Assembly (NCBI GenBank): GCA_903892415.1
Contig: CAITIQ010000057.1
Coordinates: forward strand, 1-64,000
Length of the DNA stretch: 64,000 nt
Reading direction: 5' to 3'
Source of the DNA: an uncultured delta proteobacterium
GTDB lineage: Bacteria; Myxococcota_A; Polyangia; Polyangiales; Polyangiaceae
Shown here one piece after another: positions 16,427 through 25,039 of the stretch. Made by a program: the position numbers and the translations under genes. Under the pieces are notes generated by a model. It did no database searches, had not been told where the DNA came from, and saw only the letters and a list, made by a program, of their open reading frames with translations. Within the stretch, counting starts at the first letter, position 1. Every line of letters starts with the position of its first letter.

Positions 16427-18721
16427 CTATGGCTTTGCGACGACGACCGTAGGCGCAGAGAGCCCCGGGAGCTGCGTAAGGTCGCGAACGACCTCCGCCA
16501 GCTTGGCTGGAGGCGGCTCCGGCAGTCGCCCGCGCAGCAGCGCCGAGAGGCGCTCCCTTGGCTCTCTCAGCCTAGCGCGCTGTCGGTTGGACACACGCTT
16601 CATCCCCTCGAGCAGCACGTCTTCCGGAAGTGGCCCAGCGATTTCACGGAGCGCCGCCAACAACTCCTTCTCCCGGGCAAGCGTCACCTCGGCTGGACCG
16701 CGCAGCACCACGACAACCGAGTCAGTGGCGTAGTCAGAAAACACCTCAACCCGGACTGTGGCGCCAGCGCCCTCAAGCGATGCAAGACTCTTCGTCGCAC
16801 GCATTCGAATCAGCTCGGCGAGCAGCTCCGCGAGATATGCTCCACGCGTTGGAATAAGCACCGCTACCTCAGCGGTGGCACCCGGCGCACGCACCTCTAA
16901 CCGGCCCGACTTGGGCGGGACCGGAGCTGGGCAAAGCGCAGCTTTCGACTGGCTGCGGTAGCGCGCTACCGCAGCTGCAGCGGCTTCGAGGCCGTCGTCG
17001 TATTGGCCGAGAGCGGCAACCATCAAGGGCCCCTCGGCGGCGGCATGGAGGGCAAGCGACAAGTCGGCCTCGTCATAGCGCGAAACATTGCGAGGAACGG
17101 CGAACAGCGGGAACGCACCCGGGTGTGCGTCGAAGGCCGTCGGCAGCGCAGACAGCGCGAGGTCTGCCGGACCAAAGCGCAGCAGGAGTTCGCTGGCTAG
17201 CCGCTCGAAGCTGCGAGTCCTTTCGACAGCTGGCCGGGGTAGCGAGAAAAAACCCGACATCGCTCGCCTTGCAAGCGTGCTTGCCGGAAGCGGACTCAAC
17301 GCCGCCGGTTCACGAGCGACAAAGCCCACCGCTCCCCGTAACGCAAAAGGTTCCGTACGCACGCCGTCAATCTCGAGCGTGCCGATTGAATGCGCGGCCA
17401 CCGCAGAAAGCCCCCAATTCAATGCGCCTTCCGCGTAGCCAGCACAGGGATTTGCGACCAAGAACCAGCGTTCGGGTTGACCACGCTCAGCGTGGAGAAC
17501 CGTCTTCGGCGTTGCCAGCGGTTCACTGTTTGGGGTGAAGACCAGCGCTCGCTTCAACGTCGATTCGTTGGTCTTCCAGTCCTCGGCGCGCACCGCAAGC
17601 AAGCCTGCCACCAACGCGGAATCTTGCGACGACGCTCGGCGTGAGAGCGTCAGCCACGCGGCAAGTTCAGCTGCTTCGCGAACATCCGACGCATTCGCCA
17701 CCTGCGCGCGAACATCGAGATACAAGGGCTCGCTCGTTCGCAGCTCGTCGACCAAGCGCGGGAACACTCGTCCAAGGGCTACGCTGTCGACAGTGGCCGA
17801 TTGCCCTTCGAGCGTAACCGTAAGGCAACCGCCCTCCGGATCGACTGTACCCACCACCTTGGACACCGAAAAACCAGCCCGCTCGGCTTGAACCGAGAAC
17901 GCCGTGGGCCCCTCCGCAAAGCTCTTGGCTCGTTGCAGCGCCGAAGCCCCGTCACTGGTGCGGAGGGCGAGCGTAAGTCGAGGAGCACCGCCTGCGACAA
18001 CCTCGAGAACAGGCCCATTCGCGTCGGGAGCTTCCGGCTCGCTCGCGGTAGTGGCCCAGCCTCCAACCTGCGCCACAGCATCCGTGACGTCCTTCACGAA
18101 GGTCGGCGCGCCCACGGCGGAGAAGGCCATGCGCGACGGACTTACGAGGAGACGTCTTGCCTCCTCAAGTTGGCCAGCATTGCGCAGTTGCGAGTCGGAC
18201 TCGCCTTCGGAGCGGCTTGCGCGGTTCGCACAGCGGGCGATTCGTCTTTCGGCCTCCCCTTGCACCATTGGAACACGGGAACTGAGATCGGAGGGAACCG
18301 CCGCCACCTCCGCTGCCGTGACCGGCGTTTGCAACGCGGACGCTATGGCTTGAACGAGTTCCCGCGGCTTTTGCTCGGCGGCGCCAACCGTCAGCATCAA
18401 GCTCCGTCGATCGCTGCGAAGCTGAACGTCAAAGCCCTTCGCGCGCAAACGACTGGCAACGAGCTCTGAAACCGCGAGCACCCGAAGGGAGGAAATCGAG
18501 CCGTGCAGCGCCACCGCCACGACCTGCTCCGGGTCTCCCTCACGCGCCAACAACGCAACAGGCGGTGCGCCTTGCGCTTCAACTACCTCAATGCGCGGAG
18601 CGGCAGCGCGAGAGCTTTCGTTGGCCTGCCATCCCGAAACAACAGGCTCGACAACGCATGATGTGAGCAGCGCCGTCAGTGCGACTGCACCAGGGCGCTT
18701 GCTCTCGTAACTCCAGCTCAA
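16427..18721 (-). CDS. Large lipoprotein resembling an inactive M16-type peptidase
   Basis: A 764-residue protein with a lipoprotein-like N-terminus (ALTALLTSC, Cys 22). Four alpha/beta repeats of about 180 residues with the rhythm of M16 (insulinase/processing peptidase) domains are suggested, for example VRVEVFSDYATDSVVVVLRGP and LREPRERLSALLRGRLPEP near the end. The catalytic HxxEH is absent, so if the fold is right it is a non-catalytic partner or a pseudo-enzyme. The fold assignment is by impression, not by search. The gene overlaps its upstream neighbour by 4 bases and is followed closely by the PEGA kinase gene. Confidence 0.55.
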   Translation of the reverse strand: MSWSYESKRPGAVALTALLTSCVVEPVVSGWQANESSRAAAPRIEVVEAQGAPPVALLAREGDPEQVVAVALHGSISSLRVLAVSELVASRLRAKGFDVQLRSDRRSLMLTVGAAEQKPRELVQAIASALQTPVTAAEVAAVPSDLSSRVPMVQGEAERRIARCANRASRSEGESDSQLRNAGQLEEARRLLVSPSRMAFSAVGAPTFVKDVTDAVAQVGGWATTASEPEAPDANGPVLEVVAGGAPRLTLALRTSDGASALQRAKSFAEGPTAFSVQAERAGFSVSKVVGTVDPEGGCLTVTLEGQSATVDSVALGRVFPRLVDELRTSEPLYLDVRAQVANASDVREAAELAAWLTLSRRASSQDSALVAGLLAVRAEDWKTNESTLKRALVFTPNSEPLATPKTVLHAERGQPERWFLVANPCAGYAEGALNWGLSAVAAHSIGTLEIDGVRTEPFALRGAVGFVAREPAALSPLPASTLARRAMSGFFSLPRPAVERTRSFERLASELLLRFGPADLALSALPTAFDAHPGAFPLFAVPRNVSRYDEADLSLALHAAAEGPLMVAALGQYDDGLEAAAAAVARYRSQSKAALCPAPVPPKSGRLEVRAPGATAEVAVLIPTRGAYLAELLAELIRMRATKSLASLEGAGATVRVEVFSDYATDSVVVVLRGPAEVTLAREKELLAALREIAGPLPEDVLLEGMKRVSNRQRARLREPRERLSALLRGRLPEPPPAKLAEVVRDLTQLPGLSAPTVVVAKP

Positions 18722-19590
18722 AGCTCGAAATCGTCGGCCGACCGCGGAGCGAGCTTGAAGCCGTAGAAGTATGTGAGCACGCCTGTGACGGCCTTGAACG
18801 TGGTGCCGTCTTCCAGCACAGGCCCGTCTTGCTGGAGGTCGAACAGTTCGTTCGAGAGAGCTATCGAATCGTCTGCTGCCACGGTGCCCATGTCGATCGT
18901 TGCCGTGTACCTGCCCTTGGAGCTGCTAGGCATTCCACGAACGCGCACGCCTTCGAAACGAACCAGCATGCCGAGCCACTTTCGCGCGTTCTCATAGCCA
19001 AGAACCGGCTCCCAACGAGCGCTGCCGCCGTTCTGCCCAACGACCGTTAGTGGGCGTAGCGACCCACCGTCGAAGCGCAAAGTCATCGTCCCGGTGACCT
19101 CGGGCAAGGTCTTGCACTCGCCAAACTTGCCAGCCACCGGCCCCAAAAACTCAAGAAGATTTCCGCTGGTATCAACCACGTCCTCTTCGAACAGGCGCAA
19201 ATCCGGTGGGGAGAAGGCAGGCGCGAAAACCGTGATCCCCGAGTAGGGCTGTATTTCTTCGTCGGCGGTATAGAGATCCTCGATGTAGAGGTTGCCGAGC
19301 GCGCCTTCGCCGGTTTCGTCGAAGCGATCGATCGCGACAACAACCTGCCCTGTCAGTTGCACCTGCCGCGGCCCTGGCGACTTGCAGTTGGCGCTCTCGG
19401 TGTCTTCCAGCGACAGCCAAGTCGGCTCTTGAACGACCTCGCGCAGTCTTGCACCGTTTCCGAGCACGCTTGCGTCCGGCTCGGCTAGCGGGTCCCCAAC
19501 CGAACCGTCGGAGGTGACATTGCAGCCCCAAAGGGCAAGACCAACCGCAACGAGGGCGGAGCTGCGGAAGATGACGCGGCTACTGCACAT
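18718..19590 (-). CDS. Lipoprotein, possibly with an OB-like domain
   Basis: A 290-residue protein with a clear lipobox (ALWGC, Cys 23), then an acidic spacer and a beta-rich region. VQLTGQVVVAIDRFDETGEGALGNLYIEDL and MLVRFEGVRVRG resemble the strand order of OB-fold domains in secreted nucleases, but no nuclease motif is seen. Two cysteines (about 69 and 158) may form a disulfide. The stop overlaps the start of the M16-like gene, so they are likely one transcription unit. The exact function is unknown. Confidence 0.65.
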   Translation of the reverse strand: MCSSRVIFRSSALVAVGLALWGCNVTSDGSVGDPLAEPDASVLGNGARLREVVQEPTWLSLEDTESANCKSPGPRQVQLTGQVVVAIDRFDETGEGALGNLYIEDLYTADEEIQPYSGITVFAPAFSPPDLRLFEEDVVDTSGNLLEFLGPVAGKFGECKTLPEVTGTMTLRFDGGSLRPLTVVGQNGGSARWEPVLGYENARKWLGMLVRFEGVRVRGMPSSSKGRYTATIDMGTVAADDSIALSNELFDLQQDGPVLEDGTTFKAVTGVLTYFYGFKLAPRSADDFEL

Positions 19591-19644
19591 GCCAAACCAC
19601 TAGCACAACCCGATGGCGGAGTGCCGCATCATCCGTTCGGGGCA

Positions 19645-20259
19645 TCAGGCAGCAGCGGCCAGAAGGGACTCCAAGCGCGACTGGATCTTGTGCTTCTTGG
19701 AGTACACGGTCTTGACGCTGATGTTCATCCGCTCGGCGATCTGTTCCGGTTCCAGCCCCTCAGCAAAGTAGAGTTCAACGAACTGGCGATCTTTGGCCGA
19801 GAACTCGCGAAGTGCGGTGGCGACGAGTTCTGCGCGCTGTCGGCGTTCCACCAAGTCGTGGGGAGTGGGAAGTGAGCAACGGATGTCTTCTGCTTCAGCA
19901 AGAGGAGCGCGGTTGGGTTCGCGGCGGAGGCTGCGCAGATGATCGTAGGACGCGTTGATTGCCAGCAGGCCCAACCAAGAGCTGAAGCGGTTGCCTCGAG
20001 TCGGGTCGAAGCTACGAAGCTTGTGCATGTCGTTGGAGAGCAGCTGAAGCAAGAGTGTGGCGTAAATTTCGCCAATATCGTCCTGGCTCAGGACCGAACC
20101 GAAGCGACCCGTAACCTTCGTGATGCACCGGAAGATCAAACGATCGTAGCGAGCGTGAAAAGCTCTCCATCCAGCGTCGCTTCCACTGAGCAGACCTTCG
20201 ATGAAGGCTGCGTCGTCTTGAGCTTCAACGGAAAGGGTCGTTACGCTCTCGTTCATCAT
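19645..20259 (-). CDS. ECF-type RNA polymerase sigma factor
   Basis: A 204-residue sigma-70 family protein. Region 2 is visible around residues 35-110 (FHARYDRLIFRCI, SFDPTRGNRFSSWLGLLAINASYDHLR), and region 4 at the C-terminus is a helix-turn-helix (EQIAERMNISVKTVYSKKHKIQSRL). No region 3 or 1.1, so it is a group IV (ECF) type. No anti-sigma factor gene is recognised next to it; the downstream lipoprotein gene on the same strand could be a target. Its promoter element (20272-20287) is nearly identical to that of the prepilin at 10356. Confidence 0.88.
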   Translation of the reverse strand: MMNESVTTLSVEAQDDAAFIEGLLSGSDAGWRAFHARYDRLIFRCITKVTGRFGSVLSQDDIGEIYATLLLQLLSNDMHKLRSFDPTRGNRFSSWLGLLAINASYDHLRSLRREPNRAPLAEAEDIRCSLPTPHDLVERRQRAELVATALREFSAKDRQFVELYFAEGLEPEQIAERMNISVKTVYSKKHKIQSRLESLLAAAA

Positions 20260-20271
20260 GAGAGCGCCTTA

Positions 20272-20287
20272 AGCATTGCGCGTGCCA
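20272..20287 (-). promoter_or_regulatory. Sigma-54-type -24/-12 promoter of the ECF sigma factor gene
   Basis: On the minus strand TGGCACG-CGCA-ATGCT matches the sigma-54 consensus with the same single deviation as at 10328. The T is 28 bases before the ATG at 20259, exactly as in the prepilin gene, and a further CAATGCTTA stretch is shared. The upstream half overlaps the inverted repeat GTGCCAC/GTGGCAC (20282-20299). Confidence 0.65.
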
Positions 20288-20299
20288 CGTATGTGGCAC
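20282..20299. promoter_or_regulatory. Inverted repeat over the -24 element
   Basis: GTGCCAC (20282-20288), spacer GTAT, GTGGCAC (20293-20299): a 7-bp perfect dyad that includes the TGGCAC box on each strand. A protein bound here could block or activate the sigma-54-type promoter. It could also place a second -24 box for the opposite strand, but no matching -12 element follows on the plus side. Confidence 0.4.
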
Positions 20300-20330
20300 T
20301 ATGATTTCAATGACTTGCGATTCTGTTGGT

Positions 20331-20368
20331 GTAACACCGTAACACCGTAACACCGTAACACCGTAACA
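20331..20368. repeat. 8-bp tandem repeat GTAACACC
   Basis: Four perfect 8-base units and a partial fifth in the 140-base gap between divergent genes. The first copy is also the right half of a GGTGT/ACACC dyad (20328-20338). It could be a slippage-prone spacer or a multi-site operator. Confidence 0.85.
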
Positions 20369-20419
20369 GTTGGCCACCTGGACGGACTCGGGAAGCGGTT
20401 GCAGTGGTACGGTTTGGAC

Positions 20420-20866
20420 ATGGCTCCCTTTCGCCGCATCGTTGCAAGCGGCCGTGCGCTGGCTGCGTTGGTGCTGGCATCGGCGTTGGTACGCATTCTC
20501 CTCCTGCGAGCGTTCCGTGCACGCACCGGCTTGCCGCTTTTCGTCGAGAATTACGCAGCGGATCGCTTGCCCGCCGTATCGCCTGCAGAGCGCCTCGAGA
20601 TGAATGCGTTTTCGCGCTGCTTCGCTTGTGGGCGTTGTGACGACGGGGAGTCGGAGCGACAACGTGGATCGAAGGGCGAGTACCGCGGGGTGATGCAGTT
20701 CGTCCTGGCGTCCTCCCGCAACATGCCGGACCACGACGCCGCGGTTCGTGCGCTCGAGCATGTGCCCGAGCAGGTACTGTTGGAGAAGGAGGCGATCTGC
20801 CCAGCTCACGTGCCGATTTCGAGCCTTGCGCGCTTCGTTCGCGCGAAGGCAGCCGCGATGCGCTGA
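20420..20866 (+). CDS. Membrane-anchored protein with a single [4Fe-4S]-type motif
   Basis: About 148 residues. One N-terminal transmembrane helix (about 10-32) is followed by a domain with CFACGRC (CxxCxxC) and, about 70 residues later, CPAHVPI. A CxxCxxC with a remote Cys-Pro is how one cubane cluster is bound in ferredoxins and HdrC-type subunits; a dicluster protein would need a second set, which is missing. It may pass electrons at the membrane, but no redox partner gene is adjacent. The start is ATG 20420; an upstream in-frame ATG (20399) is possible. Confidence 0.55.
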   Translation: MAPFRRIVASGRALAALVLASALVRILLLRAFRARTGLPLFVENYAADRLPAVSPAERLEMNAFSRCFACGRCDDGESERQRGSKGEYRGVMQFVLASSRNMPDHDAAVRALEHVPEQVLLEKEAICPAHVPISSLARFVRAKAAAMR

Positions 20867-20869
20867 GCG

Positions 20870-22576
20870 CTAAGGCAGGGTGCGACGCGCGACAATGAAC
20901 GCGCGATCATCTTCGGAGAATTCGCTCCCCCGATACTCGTTCAACATCTCGGAAAGAGCCTCGACGCAACGGGTGACGGGAGCTGCGTTCTCACGCGAGT
21001 AGATGTCGCCGAAGCTCGAGCGAAGCAGGTCTTCACCGAGCATTTCATCCTTCGAGTTGCGCAACTCAGTCAGTCCATCCGTGTAGAGCAAGAGCGCGTC
21101 ACCAAGATTGATCTGACTTCGGCTAGCGCGAAAGGTGCAAAGTCCGATACCGAGCGGCGGGTTCTCTGCGGCGTCCAACGTCCGGGTTGCACCGTGGCGG
21201 TTGAACAAGAACAGCGGCAGGTGCCCCGCGTTGACGTACTCCATCGTTCCGGTCGCTGGGTCGATGGCACAGAGAACCATGGTAACGAACGAGTCATCCG
21301 GCAGATAGCCGCACAGGTGGCGATTGAGCCGCTCCACGATCTCGGTCAGGCTCTGAACGAAGTCCACCATCGTGCGAATCATGGTGTGAATCGAGAAGGT
21401 CACGAGCGCGGCCTGCAGACCCTTCCCGCACACGTCGGCGACGGTGCACAAGATACGCCCATCTGCGAGTTGGACGATGTCGGCGTAGTCGCCACCAACC
21501 CAGCGACAGGGCTCGAACCCAACCGCGATCTCAAGCCCTGGGCGCGAAGGGAACTTGGGTACGAGAGCGAGTTGAATGATGCGAGCCATCTCCAGCTCGC
21601 GCTCGATTGCCGCGTGCTCCTGAGCATGGCGCCGCGCAAGCCATGCGCTCTCCGACTGTTGGAATAGCTCGCCAGCCAACGACACCAGCGCCAACCAATC
21701 GGAGCGAGCAACGTGTGGCGGGAAGTTGCCGTAGAGCACGTCGGTCACGCCCTCGGAAATCGCGATCGGAACGGCGATCGTCGAGATCGGAGCGATCTCC
21801 GCGCTCATGGTGAGCTCGAGGTCGGTACCCGTCTGCGGCAGGTTGGAGCCGAGTACGGCTTGTTTTGTCTCGACCACGCGCTTGAGCACCGAGCGAGACA
21901 CGTAGGGCGCTTCTTCAGAGCTGCCCTCCGGCCGGCAGGGGCCTGCGAGTACGCGCGTGGGCTCGCCCTCGACGACGCGAGCGACTAGCGCCTGCGACCC
22001 GTGAAAGTCCGCCGAAACCAGCAGCTGACACAAGCACAATAGCCGCTCCGTTGGGTCCTCTATGCCCAACAAACGACGGCTGAAGCCCATCAAAGTACCG
22101 AGCTGAGTTGCAGAAACCTGCGGCGGCTCGATGTCCCGCAGCGTGCGCAACCAACTGGGAGCGGCCGTGCCGTCGAGCGTCTCCTCGAGCGACGGTCCGG
22201 CTCGCTTTGTGTCGGTGGGCCCGCCGGTCAGGAAGATCAGCCGATAGTCGCCGCAATCGATGCGGTCCATCGGTCGCAACAAGTGCTCAGAAACGCGCTC
22301 CCCGTTGACCGTGGTGCCGTTGGTGCTCGCAAGATCACGAACCCACCAGCGACCAAAGGGGTCCAAGAAAATTTCGGCGTGCTTGCGGCTGACCGTGTCG
22401 TGGTCGAGATGAACGGCGACGCCCGGTGCACGGCCGATCACGTTGTGTTGGTCCAACACGCGACGGGGGTGTGGAATGAGTACGCCGGCCTCATTCTCGA
22501 AAGAAACGTCCACGAAGGCGCGCGGGACAGAGTTGTCACGCCCGACACTTCGGAACTCTTGAGTCGCACGCCGCAT
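20870..22576 (-). CDS. FHA-GAF-SpoIIE (PP2C-type) phosphatase
   Basis: A 568-residue protein. The FHA domain (about 40-115) has the pThr-binding signature IGR...VSRKHAEI...DLASTNGTTVNG. A GAF-like region follows (about 150-320), then a SpoIIE/RsbU phosphatase domain (about 330-568) with GGDYADIV, VADVCGKGLQAAL, MEYVNAGHLP, LLLYTDGLTE and EDDRAFIVA, carrying the metal-binding Asp residues. It should read a phosphothreonine signal from Ser/Thr kinases and dephosphorylate a partner such as an anti-sigma-factor antagonist. Convergent with the Fe-S protein gene, 3 bases apart. Confidence 0.92.
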   Translation of the reverse strand: MRRATQEFRSVGRDNSVPRAFVDVSFENEAGVLIPHPRRVLDQHNVIGRAPGVAVHLDHDTVSRKHAEIFLDPFGRWWVRDLASTNGTTVNGERVSEHLLRPMDRIDCGDYRLIFLTGGPTDTKRAGPSLEETLDGTAAPSWLRTLRDIEPPQVSATQLGTLMGFSRRLLGIEDPTERLLCLCQLLVSADFHGSQALVARVVEGEPTRVLAGPCRPEGSSEEAPYVSRSVLKRVVETKQAVLGSNLPQTGTDLELTMSAEIAPISTIAVPIAISEGVTDVLYGNFPPHVARSDWLALVSLAGELFQQSESAWLARRHAQEHAAIERELEMARIIQLALVPKFPSRPGLEIAVGFEPCRWVGGDYADIVQLADGRILCTVADVCGKGLQAALVTFSIHTMIRTMVDFVQSLTEIVERLNRHLCGYLPDDSFVTMVLCAIDPATGTMEYVNAGHLPLFLFNRHGATRTLDAAENPPLGIGLCTFRASRSQINLGDALLLYTDGLTELRNSKDEMLGEDLLRSSFGDIYSRENAAPVTRCVEALSEMLNEYRGSEFSEDDRAFIVARRTLP

Positions 22577-22637
22577 GCTGATTCGACGCTAGTCGGCCCC
22601 AGCGCCTACATCAAGCTTCGAGCCGTTCTTGTGCTCA

Positions 22638-24980
22638 TCATGCCGGGGACGTTCGTACGAGACTCAGGCGAGCACCCGCCGAGAAGGCGGCAACATGCCC
22701 ACTTTCTTCCGCTACGTACACGTCACAACGTTCGTCCACGCGCAGCAAGTCCGGTACGAGGTCCACCGGGACTGTGCCAAGCAAAGCGCCATCCCGCGGT
22801 CGCACCACATGAACCGCGCCTTGGGGAACGAAAAGGGCGCCACTTCGAAGCACCGGTTCGAGACGCCGCGGACGGTCCCCTTCCACCCCGGTGGCAAAGA
22901 CGTGCTGGTAGCGCAACTCGCCGGTTTCAGCGTCAATTGAGACAAATTCGCCAGACTCGCCGTTGAGCGTAACAGCGTCGTCGAGCAGCAGCGGCGCTGC
23001 CATGCCGGCACAACCGTCACGTTCAAACAGCTTTTCTCCGGTTTTTCGGTCGAACGCCACCACCTGCGTACCGTGACGCCCGAGCAACGCGACGACGACC
23101 GAGTTGCGGGCGACGAGCGGCGGACCGATCGGGCGGGCGCCCTCACGAAACTCAACGCTCCACTTATGGGCGCCGGACCAAGGATTGAGCTGACACAGCC
23201 GCGTACCCCCGAGGCCGACAAATGCGCCGTCCCCTGCGATCGCGAAAAGGGCATCGTCGGTGACGGAGGCCGCATGGGCGAATCGCAACTTGTCGCAGTG
23301 ACGCCAAACGACCTCACCACTCACCGCGTCGATCGCCGTGAGCGCTTGCTCGGCGCTCGAGACGATCACCAAGCGTCCAGCGCGCCGCAGACGGAAGGCG
23401 CCTGCGCGTCGAGACGAATAGCGCCAAAGCACCTCCCCTGCGTCGAGGTCAACGCATGAAAGGTCGCGCTTCCCCTCGCTGATCACGAGCATTCGTGGCA
23501 GGCCGGGACCGCTGACTACCGCGCCGGTGACCGGAGCGCCGACGCGCGGCGACAAGCGAAGACTCCGCTTGGTTTCGCCCGAATGAAGGTCGAGCAGCGT
23601 GAGTTCACCCTCCCCATCGAAGCGCGCGAGCCCAGCCGGGGTGAGCACGCTGACGCCCTTGGTGACTGGTTTGGTCCAGAGAATGACGCCCGAGTTGCGA
23701 TCGATCGCTGATACTTCGCGAAGCGAGCCGACGATCAGCGACTCCCCGCACAAGAAGGTCGAACGCAGATCGATGGAGGGGACAGCCGCCGTCCACTTGG
23801 GCGCGAAGCGAATACGTCCCACCGGAGCCGCGACCCCCTTATTGGGCTCGCTTTCGCGCGCGTAAGCTCGATAGCTCTCGGGAGATTGGTTGATCACTCC
23901 ATCGCTCGCGCGCACTTCGCGCGAGGTCTCCGAGAGCTCGCGAAGGAGAGCGCGGAACTCGACGAGCCGCAGGTTGTGAGCTTGCGAGCGATCACTGCGA
24001 ACCAGCGCACGTGCCAGGTTCCGGCCGAAGTCCACGACTGCGCGACCGAAAGCAAAGGCGTCCAACGAGGGAAACGTCCAGTGCTCTCCGCGAAGGTTGC
24101 TCGCCGACCCGAGGGTCAAGGCCAACTTGGTCTCACTGCCTTTGGCGGCGACTCTCAGTCCCAGCACAGCACCGCCGACCACCGTCTTCTTGTAGAGCGG
24201 CCTAGCTTGCGCAACGGCACGTGCAGCGTCGAGCGAAAGTCGGGCGAGCTGCTCAGCGACCAGGAACACGTGAACGTCGGCCAGTTCTTTGGTGTGATCG
24301 AAGGCACTGACGCGCAGCCTTCCCTTGACCAGCAAGCTGAGCAGTTCGGCGCGAAGAATCGTCGGAGCCTTGCCCTCCGAACCCAAGTTGCGGCTCGACG
24401 GCGGCGCGTCGCTCGGCGCGGTCGCTTGGGCTCGCAGCCAGAGCTCGGCCGAAAACGCGAACGGCAGGTCTTCGGCAGACGCAACTTCGATCGCGCTCGG
24501 CTCGACCTCACGCACCTCGGACACCGTGCCATGCAGGCGCGCCAGCGCAGCCTCGATCCGCTCGAGCTCACGCGGCTGGGCGCTCTCCGCGCGTTCACGC
24601 AACGCGCTGGCCATCGACTCGGCCAAGAGTGCGCTCTGACAGCGCCGCTCAAACAAATGTACGTAGGGAACTGCGCCCCCGGAGTACAGGCTGACGAGGA
24701 CGCAGCTGCCCGCACGTTCGAGCCCGATCTCACACGCCTCGTCAGCGATGCGAACTCGCACCGTGGCTTTACGGCGCGGCGACGAATCGAGCGACGCAAG
24801 GGCTAGGGCCAAATCACACAGGACGTTGGTACTGGGAAACCGAGAGTTCCTTCGTGGGCCTTCGTGGCCACGCAAGATTTTGGCGTGGTGTTCGGGAAAC
24901 AGGGCGAAAAGCGCCTCGAGGCTCGAGGCTCCGTCCGTTACCCGCGGGAAGTGAGACCGTGCTCCAATCTCGCCAATCAT
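22638..24980 (-). CDS. PQQ-like beta-propeller repeat protein with a novel N-terminal region
   Basis: A 780-residue protein. The C-terminal half (about 400-780) is a propeller with repeats of the type VSAIDRNSGVILWTKPV, LSCVDLDAGEVLWRYSS and LTAIDAVSGEVVWRHCD, as in PQQ-type and BamB-like proteins. The N-terminal 390 residues show no recognised domain and no signal peptide, so it is probably cytoplasmic. The enzyme residues for PQQ binding are not evident, so it is likely a scaffold rather than a dehydrogenase. The next gene is divergent, 60 bases or less away. Confidence 0.7.
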   Translation of the reverse strand: MIGEIGARSHFPRVTDGASSLEALFALFPEHHAKILRGHEGPRRNSRFPSTNVLCDLALALASLDSSPRRKATVRVRIADEACEIGLERAGSCVLVSLYSGGAVPYVHLFERRCQSALLAESMASALRERAESAQPRELERIEAALARLHGTVSEVREVEPSAIEVASAEDLPFAFSAELWLRAQATAPSDAPPSSRNLGSEGKAPTILRAELLSLLVKGRLRVSAFDHTKELADVHVFLVAEQLARLSLDAARAVAQARPLYKKTVVGGAVLGLRVAAKGSETKLALTLGSASNLRGEHWTFPSLDAFAFGRAVVDFGRNLARALVRSDRSQAHNLRLVEFRALLRELSETSREVRASDGVINQSPESYRAYARESEPNKGVAAPVGRIRFAPKWTAAVPSIDLRSTFLCGESLIVGSLREVSAIDRNSGVILWTKPVTKGVSVLTPAGLARFDGEGELTLLDLHSGETKRSLRLSPRVGAPVTGAVVSGPGLPRMLVISEGKRDLSCVDLDAGEVLWRYSSRRAGAFRLRRAGRLVIVSSAEQALTAIDAVSGEVVWRHCDKLRFAHAASVTDDALFAIAGDGAFVGLGGTRLCQLNPWSGAHKWSVEFREGARPIGPPLVARNSVVVALLGRHGTQVVAFDRKTGEKLFERDGCAGMAAPLLLDDAVTLNGESGEFVSIDAETGELRYQHVFATGVEGDRPRRLEPVLRSGALFVPQGAVHVVRPRDGALLGTVPVDLVPDLLRVDERCDVYVAEESGHVAAFSAGARLSLVRTSPA

Positions 24981-25039
24981 TTTCGGTCCTGATGTTAGAG
25001 AGGCTTGCTCTGGGCACTAAGTTTTCGGATCGATTCGCC

